NCBI GenBank assembly: GCA_013396995.1
Contig: VWZP01006707.1
Coordinates: forward strand, 16,183 to 80,182
Origin: Dicaeum eximium
Lineage: Eukaryota; Chordata; Aves; Passeriformes; Dicaeidae
Direction of reading: 5' to 3'
Length of the DNA: 64,000 nucleotides
In this document: in pieces, positions 24,761 through 37,390 of the stretch
Numbering within the stretch: the stretch's first letter is position 1
How the letters are laid out: each line of letters begins with the position of its first letter
The notes under the pieces: generated by a model
The model's input: the letters and a program-made list of their open reading frames with translations, nothing else
The model's database searches: none
Told to the model about the DNA's origin: nothing
Program-made: the position numbers and the translations under genes

Positions 24761-26200
24761 AGATTTTACATACAGTGCTATCCTTAGCTAGCTGCAATAA
24801 ATGGGTGCCCACGTACACTGAAGTGCATTCTGCACAAGCATATTAGAATATATAGGACTGCCTCTTCATTGCATTATACTGTGGCTCTTTCAGGGGAACC
24901 ATGCTAATTTTCTACCACTCAAAGATCTGAGAGTGCTGTAGCCATCAAACAACACTATCCATAAGCAATAACTCCATAAAAAACAGCACACAAAATATTG
25001 CCTAACCATCTAATCAAACAGTACTGGATGGCTTGGGACATTTAAGTGGGTTCCTTTGATTTCTGGTGAGGGTTTTTTTGTTTGTTTGTTTTTGTCTGGT
25101 TGACTTTTTAGCAAAATCTTAGGGCAGCTGCTTCTGAGATGAGATTTTCCAAAAGGCAATTTTTCAGGGGCTTTTTTGCATTGTGATAAAGATATTTGAT
25201 AGAATTTCCTTCCCAAGGTATCTTTTGATCAAATACACAGTGTGTTTCAAAATTAAGGAAGGTAATGAAAATTTTGAAATTTCCATCATGATGCTCTAAA
25301 GATATTAATATTCTTGCATTAAAATACGCTTCTGTCTTACTTCTTATTTTGTTCATGATTGATTTTGCAATTGCCTTTTAAAAATGACATGATAGAACCT
25401 TTGGTTCACTTTATGCTACCTCCTGTCTTCTTAGACTACAATACATTCAAGAAAAAGTGTAAAGGGAGCATAGTTTATTAAATACCATTGCCTGCGTCCC
25501 TCTATATTCCTCTGCCCATGAATCCTGATTGCATCTGATCTTGTTGAACTTAAGTTAGATAAAAAAAAAATAAATACATGTTGATTTACAGCTGGAGGTA
25601 TTCTGATTCATTAGGGGAACAAGTATTTAATTCAGATTAAGGAGACCAGGCTTTGAAATAACGGCACTGAATGAAATCACTAAAATTCTCTAGAATATAA
25701 TGATTTACACAAATAATATATCATAATTTGCAATATTGTATTCCCCTGCAAAATCCTAAACAGCAAAATTTGAATAATTCAGTATTTATAACTCAGGTGT
25801 TCAGATAGTGCTAAACTATTGCTGCATCTCTTCTGTGTTTACCCCAGCTAGTGCCCGGTTCAGCAAGTCAAGCTCTAGACAAATCAGTCTTAGAGACCAC
25901 TAAAGCTCACTGGGAGAAAAGTTGCCTGCATGGGGATGTAGGGATAAGGAAACACTTGTGCGTGTGGGAGGATCATTTAAACTGCTCCTCTTGGGAGGTT
26001 GGTTGTCAATTCGGAGTTGTTGAAGGAGTCTCAGCTGAGATGGTTTCATTGAGAGGGAATAGAAATCAGGCTTGTTTACACAGGGGCAAACAGGAAAATT
26101 AATCTGAATTAACTTTGCAAGTAAATTGGTTAAAAGCATTAAAATATTGTTCAGGTGCTCATTCAAAATTTCAGTGTCCTAAATTGAATTAAGTTCACTT

Positions 26201-26260
26201 CAAAAAATTAAATTAAAAATTTATTTATTTATTAAAAAAAATTAAAAATTAAATTAAAGC
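26201..26260. repeat. AT-only inverted repeat
   Basis: Sixty bases almost without G or C. TTAAATTAAAAATTTATTT at its left and the A/T runs AAAAATTAAAAATTAAATTA at its right can pair with internal ATTTATTTATT, giving a potential hairpin. Likely a mutated AT microsatellite. Confidence 0.6.
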
Positions 26261-27468
26261 TGCCTTAATTCTAAACAAGGGAGTCAGAGGTGTAATGCAG
26301 TTTAACTAGACCACTTTAATTTCACACATTCAGTTAATTCAAATTATTTTGCAGAGCCTTTTGTAGATAAACACTTAATCTGCTAACTCCTATGGACAGA
26401 CACTGTAGTTATCCAGGAGCCAGAAAAAGAGGGCCCAGAGGCTCAGGGTACTCTACCACCCACTGCAACTGGAAGAGAAAAGGATGGGTATAATAGGTTG
26501 GTGAAGGCTCACAGAAACCCACAGTTCTGCAGTTAACCAGATGGAAGCCAGATATGTTTTTTTTTTAAGAATAGAGCAGTTCTCAATTCACAAACTTACA
26601 CAGTTATGCTATTTGTAATAAGTGTGTGCTGTACAAAAATATCCATATAGATAGCTGATGATGGTTACAAGCCACACACCTGAATATTTTCCCATAAAAC
26701 TCTGTTAAAACTTGAAATGGTTGAAAAAAAAATTATTAATTCTTCATTTGGCCCGAATATTTAATATGTGACCCAATGTCTAACTCCATGTAGCCACAGT
26801 TATAAATGCAGACCTATAGGTGAAGATAAACAAGTATGCTGGCTGTGTGGTGAATTAAAACATACCATGAAACAAACACTGATGCATTTGCCAACACAAT
26901 ATGGACACATAAACATACAGCTTGTATCTCTAAACACTAGACCTGACTTACATGAGCCAAACAGACTGGTTACAGATTTATCTTTTTACTGTATAAAACT
27001 GGCTTTGTCCTATAAATATGAAAACTAGACATTCTTCTGCAGAGACAGGCACCAGCTTGATGCTGGGAGTCTATGTAGCACCCACACCCTGAATGCTCAC
27101 TTGTTCTTAACTGCTTTGGGTGACATGATGAAGCAAAGGAATAAATAATACCAAAAACAACAAGGACTAGAACAGGAAGGGAAAGATTCTGGTTCTCTGT
27201 GAACATTTTTAATGTGTTTTTCCATCAGAACTTCATTAAAATTCTACATTTCAGTGTAGTTGGAACCTGCTTTTTCAATCAAATCCAAACATATTATTTT
27301 TAGCATAGTCACCAATTCACCTGAAAAAGGTAATTTTAAAGGGAAAACCCACAATTTGTCTACTCTAACAATACTTACATTCTTCTTACAATTTTGTTGA
27401 TTTCTTTACAAGCTGAGGTAAAAATAGATTTAATAGACACATCCTCAGCAATGGTTTTTGGTGTTTTG

Positions 27469-27469
27469 N
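27469..27469. other. Ambiguous base (N)
   Basis: A single N in TTTTGNTC: a sequencing or consensus uncertainty, not a biological feature. Confidence 0.99.
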
Positions 27470-28124
27470 TCTAATGGTAAGGAGTCCACTGTGAAAATTT
27501 TCCCCAGTTCTGAGGAGTGTAAGGGAGGCACACAAAATGACATCCCTGTAAAGGATGTCCAAAACATGCAAGCACGTACTGCAGTGCAGCACTCTGCAGG
27601 ATACAGAGATAACACACAGCTAATACACAATGCTGCCAAAACTAAAAGTTAAAAGTCCTGAGTCAATACCCTCCAAAATGAAGAGACTGGCATAAAATTC
27701 CCAATGCTGTAAATAAGATTTTTTTTTTCCTTTGCCTCCAGTTCTGGCCCCTTGGGAGTCAGCCAGGTCCCACTTCCACCTGGTCCTTGCAGTTATGAAA
27801 GCCAGAAATACCTTGGTATTAAATGAAAGCTGAACTAATTGTTTATCTTCAAGATCTGAGGCTTTACATAAAATACCAGGTATGGCATAACTTGCAAGAG
27901 GGCTGAGAATGTTATCTACATTTATCTGATTCCTCCCAGTTCAAGACTCCCTTCCTAGTACACACATGTCTTCTGTTAATCAAAATGAATGTCCACAAGG
28001 AATTCAGCACAGACTCCTGAATTTTAATAACTGGAAAAGGGCTCAAAGCAAAGCTTTCAATTAAAAGTTCCCATACTCCAGATTAAGATATTTAACCTTG
28101 GCAAGCCCATGTGTTTCTGTAGCT

Positions 28125-28260
28125 CTTCTTGACTCACCTGCTGGCACGGCCGCTGCTGTGACAGCTCCAGCCCGCGCTGCGTGGCAGTCACTGCGTGCTG
28201 GCAGCTCGTGGGGCTGTGCCCCATGCCAGCTCCATGCTGCTGCAGCAACACTGCTGGCAG
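28125..28260. promoter_or_regulatory. Isolated CpG/GC-rich patch in intron 3
   Basis: GC-rich with several CpG (GGCACGGCCGCTGCTGTG, CCCGCGCTGCG) amid AT-rich intron, with repeated GCTGCTG/CAGC words. It may be a small enhancer or a GC-rich repeat remnant; the sequence does not decide. Confidence 0.25.
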
Positions 28261-29894
28261 GACTCAAGCTGGCCACTCTAGAGGCAACAGAAGATGATAC
28301 TCTGAACTGCAGAGTTGACGCTGTGAGCTGCACATCATTGCAGTGCAGGTGTAATCGGAAAACAATTCTTAGTTCCTAAGAAGTCAAAAATTTCTGGGTC
28401 TTTTCATGGCAGAAATGTCTTGCTAGTGAAAGGGACTTTAGCTACTAGTGATGCTTTTCTCCTGTTCTCTTCCTATGGCTTGTTGGTTTTATAGCTTTTG
28501 GTCTTCTGTTGCAGAGATTATGAATTTGTTGAGGGGGAAAGGTAGATCTGCTTTGATGATAGAAAGCTGCTTTGATGGATACTTTGGTGGATGCTCTGAG
28601 TTAAATGTCTGCTCCGTGGTTCCAAGACCAGTAGTACTCTTTTTGTCCTTTAAGATTTCCTTAATTCACCTTAAAACCAGGATGCCTGGCACATCTACTC
28701 TTAGAAGGCAGACATCTTCTCCTTTCTTTCCTTCTACCCCCTTCCTTATGTCTGGACTTGTACCATGTAGCACAGCACAACTGGAATGGGTAGAGATCTG
28801 CTAGAAGCTGAACGTTAATGCTCTGCTCAAATTAAATGAAATAAAACCATATGGTGTCATCATGGGTCACTGATTTAAAACAACAAAAAAATCCTGGCTC
28901 CTTTCTAAGCCCTTCTGAGAGTAAAACTGATGCTGTGAATTGTGTGTCTTCTTAGAGTACAGTCAAGAAATGCAGTGAGAGAAATGGGCAGGATTGGGCT
29001 TTCTCTCGTGTTCATAGTGAGCAGGCTAACCTGGAATAAAGTGACACGTTTTTCCCATGTCTGTGGGCATGATGTCAGTCTAGTCCCAGTGACATTGATG
29101 GACCTACACAGATTAACAGCAGATACAGAGCCAATTCTCCTCAGAGAGGGCTGGGATTGTGTTTTGAGATATGTAAGGCATCTCCATTTTGACCTCTCAT
29201 CTATTTTGAAGCTTTGGGAAAACAGATAATCCCTCTTCATGTACTTTTTAGGACTATCAGTCTAATCAATCTAATTAATCTATCATACTTGTGCTTATAT
29301 GCTAACATAGTAAATGATCACCCCTCTTCTCTCTCCTTTTCCAAAAGGTAGGGAGAAGAAAATACAATTTTTATGATACAAGCAAGTTTGAATGTGTGAA
29401 TATTGCTTGTGGCCCCTGAATATGGCAGGGTTTGAAGGCATTCTGCTGTCTTGGCATGGAGTGCCAGAGCCCCAGGCCAGCTAGCGAGGAAGCTGCTCCT
29501 GCCAATGTCAGCTGTTTTTCTGAGGGTTCTAAGTGTTGCAGTAGATTTTGAGAGCAGCAGCTCCCACCCTACTTCCTATGAGAAATTATTGGTTGGCTTT
29601 TATGTAGCAACTGCAGCTCTGATCTTCCCAATTACATCTGCTGTTGCAAATTCAAACATCACCACCAAAGCCTGTGCTGCTGAAATACAATTCCTGTTGC
29701 CTTTGCCCATTTCCCTTCACATACAGCCACTGTCAGCAGGGTACATGTCACTTCTGCTTCAAGCAGGAGAACGAAGCCAATACTGTGCTACAGCTCGCTG
29801 AAGCACTCACTTGGCCCCTGTTTATTAGAGAGTCTGAGCCCTTCACTCCTCCTTCCAGCTGTCCTCACTGTGCCCCAGGTGGCACGGCAATGCT

Positions 29895-30005
29895 CCTATC
29901 TTCACACTTCAGGCAGGAAACAGAGCACAGAGAGAAATGCCATTTGTCCAAACTCTTGATGAGAGAGGTCCATGACAGAGCAAGAACTGAAGCCCTTCCC
30001 TAAAT
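29895..30005 (-). mobile_element. Possible MIR-like fragment, reverse
   Basis: GGAAACAGAGCACAGAGAGA, CATTTGTCCAAACTC and GACAGAGCAAGAACTGAAGC are spaced as in the reverse complement of MIR (GAAACTGAGGCACAGAGAGG, CTTGCCCAAGGTCAC, GGCAGAGC..GAACCC). Weak. Confidence 0.4.
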
Positions 30006-30439
30006 CGGATTAAGCTCTAACTATCAGACTTTCTATTTCCCTTCCTTCACCCCCAAATCCCTTGGTGGCTTTTCCTCACCATGTTACAAAGCTCGCTTTC
30101 CATTTTGAATTTCGGGCAAACAAGATTTTCCCTCCCCCCTTCTTTTGCTCAGCCGTGAATTCAGCTGCGTTTCAACCTACACACAGAAACATAAGACTGT
30201 CTCTATTTGAACCGAAGCCACGTTCAGAGCTCTTCGTGCCTCCGCAGCACCAATCTGCAGGTGGGATGTTGTTGGCTCCATGGGGGCTTCCACCAAAGAC
30301 CCCAAAGCTGCTGCTTCTCATCCCACATTGTCCCTCTTTGCCAGCATCACTGGGATGGTCACAAGCCCTTTTGCAGGGGGCCATGTGACGCAGAGAAGGC
30401 TTCAGTGTGTCGCTGGGCCCCGCTGGCTGTGCCCCGCAG

Positions 30440-30670
30440 GCTGCCGTGCGCTCGGCAGAACCGCCCGGCGCTAATTGAGCAGCGCGGCACAGCGGGGTGT
30501 GAGCGCCTTGGCCATCGCAGCCTCCCCTGGACACTGCAGAGAAAAGGCTGAAGCTTCACTGTGTTAGCCTTCCAAGAACCATTTTAATTGCCCAGTAATG
30601 CACACCCTGGGGTCTTGTAATGTGCTTCTAATATGGAGTGTTTAAAATATGAATACTCCAAAACAATTAC
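30440..30670. promoter_or_regulatory. Candidate conserved element with CpG patch, intron 3
   Basis: A CpG-containing part (CCGCCCGGCGCTAATTGAGC, GCGCGGCACAGCGG) runs directly into AT-rich unique sequence with CCATTTTAATTGCCCAGTAA and CTAATATGGAGTG. It combines homeodomain cores and retained CpG. Confidence 0.4.
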
Positions 30671-32924
30671 AAGGAGTTTGGTGCTCTGCTGAGTGTATCC
30701 TTCCACTCTCAAAAATAATCCACGACAAAGGAATATGATCATAGTGAGGGTGCCAATGCTTTCTGAAATCTCTCAGGGTCTTCTTGAGACAACAATCTTT
30801 CCTGCAGTTCAACTTCATTCTATTCTTCCAGGACTAAGAGAATTGCTCCAGATTATTCACTCCTACTTTATCTCCCTCTGATCAGCCCTAGTATGATTTT
30901 TTTTTTATTTGAGGTACTGTCAAAACACTATGCCAGCCATAGTAAGAGAGAAGAAACCACAGAGTATGTTAGGTTTTAAGAGAGTTTGGATAGAAATGTC
31001 AGAGAAGCAAGGTGAGTTTTCTACGATCTTTCCTATGTTCTTTTAGCAAGTAATTTCTGGACAAGTTAGAAGTGATTTTCTACGTGTTTATTTACAAGGA
31101 TGAAAGTTTTTCTCAGGAAGCACTCTGGCTCAGCTAATTTTAACCTCTAATATTTCTTGTTACATCTCTTGATTAGAACTTGTTATAATATTAGAAGAGA
31201 AGATTTTTGTCTGTCCATCTGTATTCAGAATCAAGAAAAGGGATTCCATTGAAACTGACAAAAATAATGAAATAGAAATCAAACACTGGAAATTCATGAT
31301 CTAATGTTGAACATTTAAAGAAAGTCAAAGGCATTTGGAAATAAGCAATTGGTTTCAGCTGGTGCTGTATGTAATATTAAGTCTAGAAAGAGTTACTACA
31401 AACCAACTATAGCAACTCATTAATTCCAGGATGGATGTATAATTCACAGTATGATACTATTTACTGTAATGACATTATATGCCATCACTTAACATAATAT
31501 TGCATATTAAATTCAGATTGTGGAATGAAGTTCAGTTGCTTTACTGCAATCAAAGATCTATAAATGTCCTGTTGCTGAAACTTCAGAAGGTTATATATTA
31601 AATCTGTTTATATTATCCAAAACTCAAAGTAGTCAACTTGTACAAAAATCTCCCACTGGAAAATGAAAAATGGGAATTTACAGTAAGTACCAGTTTATGT
31701 TCCGAATTAAATACAAATGCTGTTCTTGGAGTCACTGATTGTGATGGAATTAGAGCAGGAATTAATTTAGTCCAAAGGGTCAATTTCTCTTGGAAAAAGA
31801 TGTTTGAAAATATTGGCATTTATCTCAAGAAATCAGCACTGCTAACTGGTGTGCCAGGACTTGTGTCCCTTCTGCTTTTGGGAAAGGCTGTAATCTGCAA
31901 AACTTGTCTTCCTCCAGTGTCTGGAGGCAAGAACAACCCACCACAGACAGCAAGAGGTGATCGAGGTTTTGTGACCTCTTATACAGCAGTAATCCAGAAA
32001 TCCCAGATTTGAGGCAGCAGAGCTGGCTTAGTGTGTACTTCAATCCCTGGGAAGGGTGAGAAGCTTTCAGCAACGCTGAAGTTTAAAGACAGCATTATTA
32101 TGCTGCATTTGTTGCTACGGGGCCAGGTCAGCTCTGCTCATCTTTCATCTGCTGTTTCATTAGGTGGTCTTGTGTAGGACAGACTTGCTTGAAGCCTCCC
32201 AAAGCAGCAGCAGTGCTGCCTGGCTATTCTGCTGTTTATCACTGTCCCTAAGTGAATCGACCCAGGGGGATGCACTGCCGTGCTCTGTACTGAGCATTAG
32301 GATCCTGAAATTTCCCCTCTTTCCTTAAAACACTGGAGTTCAGTCATGACTTTAGGGCAAAGGAACACTGCTGGGGAGAGTCTTTTCAAGACCTGCCTCA
32401 TCTTTTAGCCATAGAAAATATGTTCTACCAGATACCTCATTAGGTTCACTGTGCATTTGATGCCAAAAATTATTTGACCCAAGCCACTGGAGGCAGCACA
32501 ACCAGAACTGCTCCCCTCTGCTCACGGTTTCCAGACACTTTCTTTTGACATAAAACCAGTTTCATTCTTAGGAAGGGAATGTTTTTGAACAAAACCTTTC
32601 ACCTCTGGGTCACTAGCAGAAATCTGGCCCTGCTTGGTAGTGACCGAAAATCATTACCAGCTGACAGCTACTTGGTGCAATGAGCTGGTGAGTCTCATTC
32701 CAGTTCCTAATGGACACATCTCAGTAAACACAGTCACAACTGGCACTAACTGGTGTTCTCAGCCAAGAGACCTCAAACTGAATGGGGAAGGAAATTGAAC
32801 CTTCGTCTTCATCCCCTGCCTGGATTTTGGAATATTATGGACAGGCATTTTATACCTGCAGCGTTTCACAGGCTGTTTTTACTCTAAATGGGTTTTTGAA
32901 ACTTTGCAATTTTCATGCAGCATG

Positions 32925-33110
32925 ATTCAGCACAGCCTGATCTGCCATCTCAGTATAATTAGACTCATCTTATGGTTCCCCTCAGTAGAAGCTGAGCTGC
33001 CTGGTGCAATCTCCCAGTACAAATGGTAAATCTGATGTCATATCTCAGTATGAATGGAACTGTCTGATGTCACCTCAGTGCTAACAGGACGTTTTATAAT
33101 ATGTCATCTA
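32925..33110 (+). repeat. Degenerate minisatellite, about 31-bp unit
   Basis: The word CAGTA/CAGTG preceded by CTC or CCC recurs at 32951, 32983, 33015, 33046 and 33076, spacings of 32, 32, 31 and 30 bases. The best copies read TATCTCAGTATGAATGGAAC and CTCCCAGTACAAATGGTAAA, each followed by TCTGATGTCA. Five decayed copies are seen; the left edge is uncertain. Confidence 0.8.
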
Positions 33111-33213
33111 AGGCTGCAGGGGAAATCTTCTAATCCATTCACTATGCTACACTACAATAGAACATAACACAGTATAATGTGTAGGTTAACTTAGACACCC
33201 TCAGGCAGATTTT

Positions 33214-33240
33214 GGATAGATGGATAGATAGATGGATAGA
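33214..33240 (+). repeat. GATA/GATG microsatellite
   Basis: GGATAGATGGATAGATAGAT followed by GGATAGA, directly upstream of a candidate conserved block. Confidence 0.9.
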
Positions 33241-33269
33241 AACATTTATACAAAGTATACATATATTAT

Positions 33270-33570
33270 ATCACTCTATTGATTTTAAAAAAGTTCCAGG
33301 ACTGCCTAGCTATAATGAGATTTTTGAACTTTGTGTTGCGATCAATGAGAGGAATATTATTGGCGTGGAGAATTGATATACCCGCTCTCTGTGGCTTGTT
33401 CTGCTCCTGGACTGCCCCTGCCCCCAAGGTGTACGATTCCATCAGACACTTAACCTCTTTTACAGTGTCATCAGGCTAAAAGGAATCTAATAGTGACACG
33501 GGACTTGTGCTCAGCACTCTGGCACTATTGCTTTCCTGTCACAAATAATTTATAGCTTTCTATTTCCATC
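33270..33570. promoter_or_regulatory. Candidate conserved non-coding element, intron 3
   Basis: A non-repetitive block with retained CpG (GTTGCGATCAATGAGAGG, TTGGCGTGGAG, TACCCGCTC, GTACGATTCC, GACACGGGAC) and AT cores (GAATTGATATACC, CAAATAATTTATAGC). It lies 1.65 kb before exon 4. Inferred to be regulatory from texture alone. Confidence 0.4.
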
Positions 33571-34509
33571 CCTTTGCCTGCACCCCATCCCCTTTTTCTG
33601 TTTCTCTGGGCTGGGGGAAATCAATAAACTCACACAACCAGAGTGGCACTTCAGGGGGTTTTAGGGGGAATGTGAGACAAGAGGGGAAGAAAGAAAAAAA
33701 GAAAAAAACCAGAAAAGAAGGATAAAAGTTATATTATTTGCTGTAGCACAGTTTTCAGATCAGCTCTTCACCTAGTACAAATCGTGTGACCTCAGGACCT
33801 GGCCCCAAGGCCTTCAGACAAGTTTTCTATAGGTTCTCAGCAACTACAGGTTAGGACATCTGGTACCAGTGATCTATATGGAGTGACGATCTGGATCTCC
33901 ATCCTCAGCCAGAACCTTGACATTCTCTGTCTCCAGCTATGCCCCAGGCAGTCCAGCTACTGGTCAGGCTTCATCAAGCATGTAGCAGAGCTTTCTAACA
34001 TGCTGAGGTGAGAGGGTCTCTTCCTAAGAAGGTTTCACTCAGAAGTTGTAGTTTTTAAAAATTGCCCTCACAATGTCTCTGCCTATCTCTATCCATGCCA
34101 TATCATCACCCACTAGCCACACATTTGCTCTTAGAAGTTTTGCCAACTTATTCTTTAGAACAATTTTTTAAGGAAGCTCTCAAGTGGGTAGGAAGAATCT
34201 TCTACTTGCTTTCACTTTCTGGAGAGATTTTGGGTAGAAAATAAAGCTAATATAATGCAGGGCTAAGAGTTCCAGAAACTCAGGCTGAAGAGAATCTGCA
34301 GCCTACACCCCAGCTGGAGTGGCTGAAGAGAGGAGAGGCTTGTTCCAATCTCTGAAAGGAAGTCAGTTTCCATGGCCTTCACAGGTCATGGCTTATTTAC
34401 TGAGTTTCTTGGTGGAACAGCTGTTCCCAACTCACAGATACCCAGTATCTGCCAGTAGTCAGGGACCTTGCCAGTCAGGTACTAGGTACTAGTGATTTTC
34501 TTTCACCAC

Positions 34510-34560
34510 TGGCCTAAGCTGGATTTAAACCAGTGACCTAGAGGTGAAAGATTTCATGTA
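34510..34560. mobile_element. Possible old SINE fragment
   Basis: GCTGGATTTAAACCAGTGAC and CTAGAGGTGAAAG resemble the B-box-containing part of tRNA-derived SINEs. Too short for a family call. Confidence 0.25.
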
Positions 34561-35224
34561 ACAAGAAACGGAGCACTGACAATTACAGTTCAGTTTATTG
34601 CCATTCCGAGCTACATTATAAGCTTTGTGATGTCTTTTTGAGTTCCCATGCTGTGTTCATTCACCACCTGACAAACACCAATTTTTGCCCTGTTTGATGC
34701 ACCTTTTTTCCTGGTGATCTATATCCTATCACCACTCCCTACAGATGCCTTCTGATTTCACCTCATTTATGAAGGGCAAGGGCTTTGGGCAAGCCTTCCA
34801 CAGCACAAAGCATTTAGTCAGTCAGAAGGGTATTTTTCAGGTAGACAACAAAATTAAAGCTACAGCATTTGTAAATTCAGCAATGTCTCTATTAGCTGCA
34901 AAGACTGCACTGTGATTATGCTCACAGATCAGACCAGAAATGACAATGCTCTGTTAACACACAGAGATCCTAGCTTGCTTACTGAACACCATCCTTATGC
35001 AGTGAACACCCAGGTTTGGGATAAGGATGACAGAGCAGAAATAGGATGATTCTCTGAGAGCTGGACTGTTAAAGCAGTAGAATCAGGACCACAAGGCAAA
35101 TGAAGCTGCTCTGCTGCACTGAGAGCTCAGATCAAGCCTTCAGGTTCTGATATCTGGGACTGTGGGTCTGCGAAGGCACAGAGAAGATGCATTTGAGTTC
35201 TGAATGTGTTTCACTCTTTTCCAG

Positions 35225-35310
35225 GATCATCAGAACCAAAGTTCAGCAACCTTTTCACCCAACACCAGATGGGAGTGGGACAGGTGTGACTGCACCAGGA
35301 CATACTATTG
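35225..35310 (+). CDS. PAX2: PAX2 exon 4: end of paired domain and linker
   Basis: Completes Arg137 and encodes IIRTKVQQPFHPTPDGSGTG and VTAPGHTI, ending with the first base of codon 166. IIRTKVQQ closes the RED subdomain; the rest is the flexible linker to the octapeptide. The acceptor is TCTTTTCCAG, the donor GTAAGT at 35311. Residue 154 is Ser (AGT) where human PAX2 has Ala, a mild linker change. Confidence 0.97.
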
Positions 35311-37270
35311 GTAAGTAGAGTGGCATGAGGGGTGGTGACAGGTCAAGTGGAAATGGGGATGAAGCTTAGTTGAGGGAACAAAGTCTGACAAGCAGATGCT
35401 AAGCAGAGCAAAAGGGAGGAGGTGGGGGGAAAGAAGCCTCCATGAAAATCAGAGTTTTCTATTCTTTGTCTCCCCTGTTGCATTGCAGAGAAGTGAATCA
35501 CAGAGAAACTAGCCCAAAAGGGGTTTGCCCCAGTGATTCTGCTTTAACGTCCATTTCACGTTCATGCTCTCTCCTTCATCTTCTCATAGAAAAGTATTTA
35601 CTGCTGTCCTAAGTGTCAGTCTTCACCTTTTCCCTTGTCCTTACTCTGACTCTCTTTTTCCTCCCTACCAATTTTTCTTCTCTCATCTCCTCTCCCTTTG
35701 ATGGAAGTGATCAATTTCTTAGTGCTAGTAATACACAAACATGGGTAAAATAGTCCAGCTGCCTCACAACTAAGTTCTTCATTGTTCTAGCTCTGCAGTC
35801 AGGTATCCCATGGGTGTATTTCACTGAGAAAGTGCATTTTTTTTTGCTGGGGGAGATGTTTTGCTGGTTTGTTGAGGTGAACAGAAGATGGAGGCTGTAA
35901 TACAGTGACCAAATGCCTCCTAGTCTGTTTAAAAGTACTGTGTTAGATGTGTGATGAGGTACTTTTCATTCTGTGGGCTGTGTGGTGAATATGTCTGCTC
36001 TTGCTAGCATAGCTTTATCTAGTGACAAACTAGAGCAGGAAAAACATGCAGTATTCTGGGATATTGTGAAATACAGTGGGTTATTTGTGGCCTAAGTCTT
36101 TCTTAGATTCTGTTGGTTATTGAGAATCTGCTGCTACACAAGGATTTACTGGAAAATGCTCATCTGCATGGGACAGAGCTGGTAGATGTAATCCTGTGCA
36201 CAAACTGTATTCAGGGTTGCAATGGGCCAATACGGAAGAGTATTTCTGGATGCCCTTTTAATACAGACTTGCTCACTGGACTGGCAATCACTGATCACAA
36301 CAGATGGAGCTGGCAGATATTCCTTCTTGGAACAGTAGTGCAATGTCTAGGGAATGCAATGGCTGAGCTGCGATAGTGATTGTGAGTGCTTCTAGTGGAG
36401 TCTCTCATTGCTCTGGGATGTTCTAGGAAGTGGGTCTGCATTGGAGAATGTTGAAAGGTTCTGCTCCATCCTGAAAGGCTTCTGTTGGGCGTATTGATTG
36501 CTTCAGGTCAGTGCTTTATGAGCTGAATGATGAATAGTGGCCTGTAAGAGAACTGGGATATTCTCTCCATTACTGGGACACACTGGGACGAAATAGGTAT
36601 GCCTGCTGGTCTACCTGTTCTATTTTCTAAAGGCCTGATTATCATGAAGGGATCATTTCTAATCTGGATTACTTGTCATTTTTGATATATTGGAAATTTA
36701 TGAGCAATCTTGGACAGCCAAGTGGCCAGATCATTCTGCCTATCAATATTGGTCAGTATAAAAGGAAGGCACTAGATTTTCATTAATCTGCGTGGTAGCA
36801 TGTATCACCCAGTCATTCCAGTAGGGAACTGAATTTCAGTGCTTCAGTCCAGCACGGAAATGCACTCCTGGTTAAAAAAATGCTGAGAGGAAATTATCTG
36901 GTAAAATATGGATGGACTATGAAGTCTCCACTAGAGAATGCGGCCTGTGCCGCATTTCACCCAATTACCTTGAAAGCCTGCTCTGAACTGGGATGTAACA
37001 ACATTTAGCTTCTTGATGGAATACACTTACTTGTTATCAATGGCCCTGTAGTGGAAGGCTGCAAAGCTACAGTATAGAAGTGGACAAGCAAAGCTGGGAT
37101 GCAGCTTTGTTGGGATACAGTAGAGAAAGTCCTTCAGCATGAGGGGCTGGGAATCTGCTTAGTGCCCAGGCTTTACTATTAGACTGGTGGCATGCATAGC
37201 TTTCAGCTGGGGATCCCTGAGTGCTGTGCTGCTCTCCTGATGGCCCTTTTTCCCTTTTGCTTTTGTCCAG
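35311..37270 (+). other. PAX2 intron 4
   Basis: 1960 bases, donor GTAAGT and acceptor TTTTGTCCAG. It contains a pyrimidine-rich stretch (35640-35700) and, over about 36060-36560, a G/T-rich, possibly decayed repeat texture without a unit I could phase. No exon was recognised. Confidence 0.9.
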
Positions 37271-37390
37271 TGCCCAGCACAGCATCCCCTCCTGTCTCCA
37301 GTGCCTCCAATGATCCAGTGGGCTCTTACTCCATTAACGGGATCCTGGGGATTCCTCGGTCGAATGGCGAGAAGAGGAAACGTGATGAAG
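37271..37390 (+). CDS. PAX2: PAX2 exon 5: octapeptide and nuclear-localisation motif
   Basis: Residues 166-205 plus one base: VPSTASPPVSSASNDPVGSY onward, including the octapeptide YSINGILG (185-192), which in PAX2/5/8 binds Groucho/TLE corepressors, and the basic KRKRDE (200-205). Entirely conserved with human. The acceptor is TTTTGTCCAG; the donor GTAGGG at 37391 is weaker than the others (G at +4). It ends in phase 1, so it can join either the next exon found here (giving Asp206) or an in-frame cassette exon as described in mammals. Confidence 0.97.

Larger units (their letters stand above)
7659..35224 (+). other. PAX2 intron 3 (27.6 kb)
   Basis: Donor GTAAGA, acceptor CTTTTCCAG. CpG-rich to about 8350, then AT-rich and CpG-poor. 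It contains old SINE fragments near 9.8, 12.4, 20.7, 24.3 and 29.9 kb, microsatellites, strand-skewed degenerate repeats (16.1-19.4 kb G/T-rich, 22.2-24.8 kb A/C-rich), candidate conserved elements near 21.0, 23.7, 30.5 and 33.3 kb, and one ambiguous base (27469). The rest, for example 8.7-9.7, 10-12.3, 13-16, 25-28 and 31-32.9 kb, shows nothing I can name. No PAX2-like exon or other gene was recognised. Confidence 0.9.
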
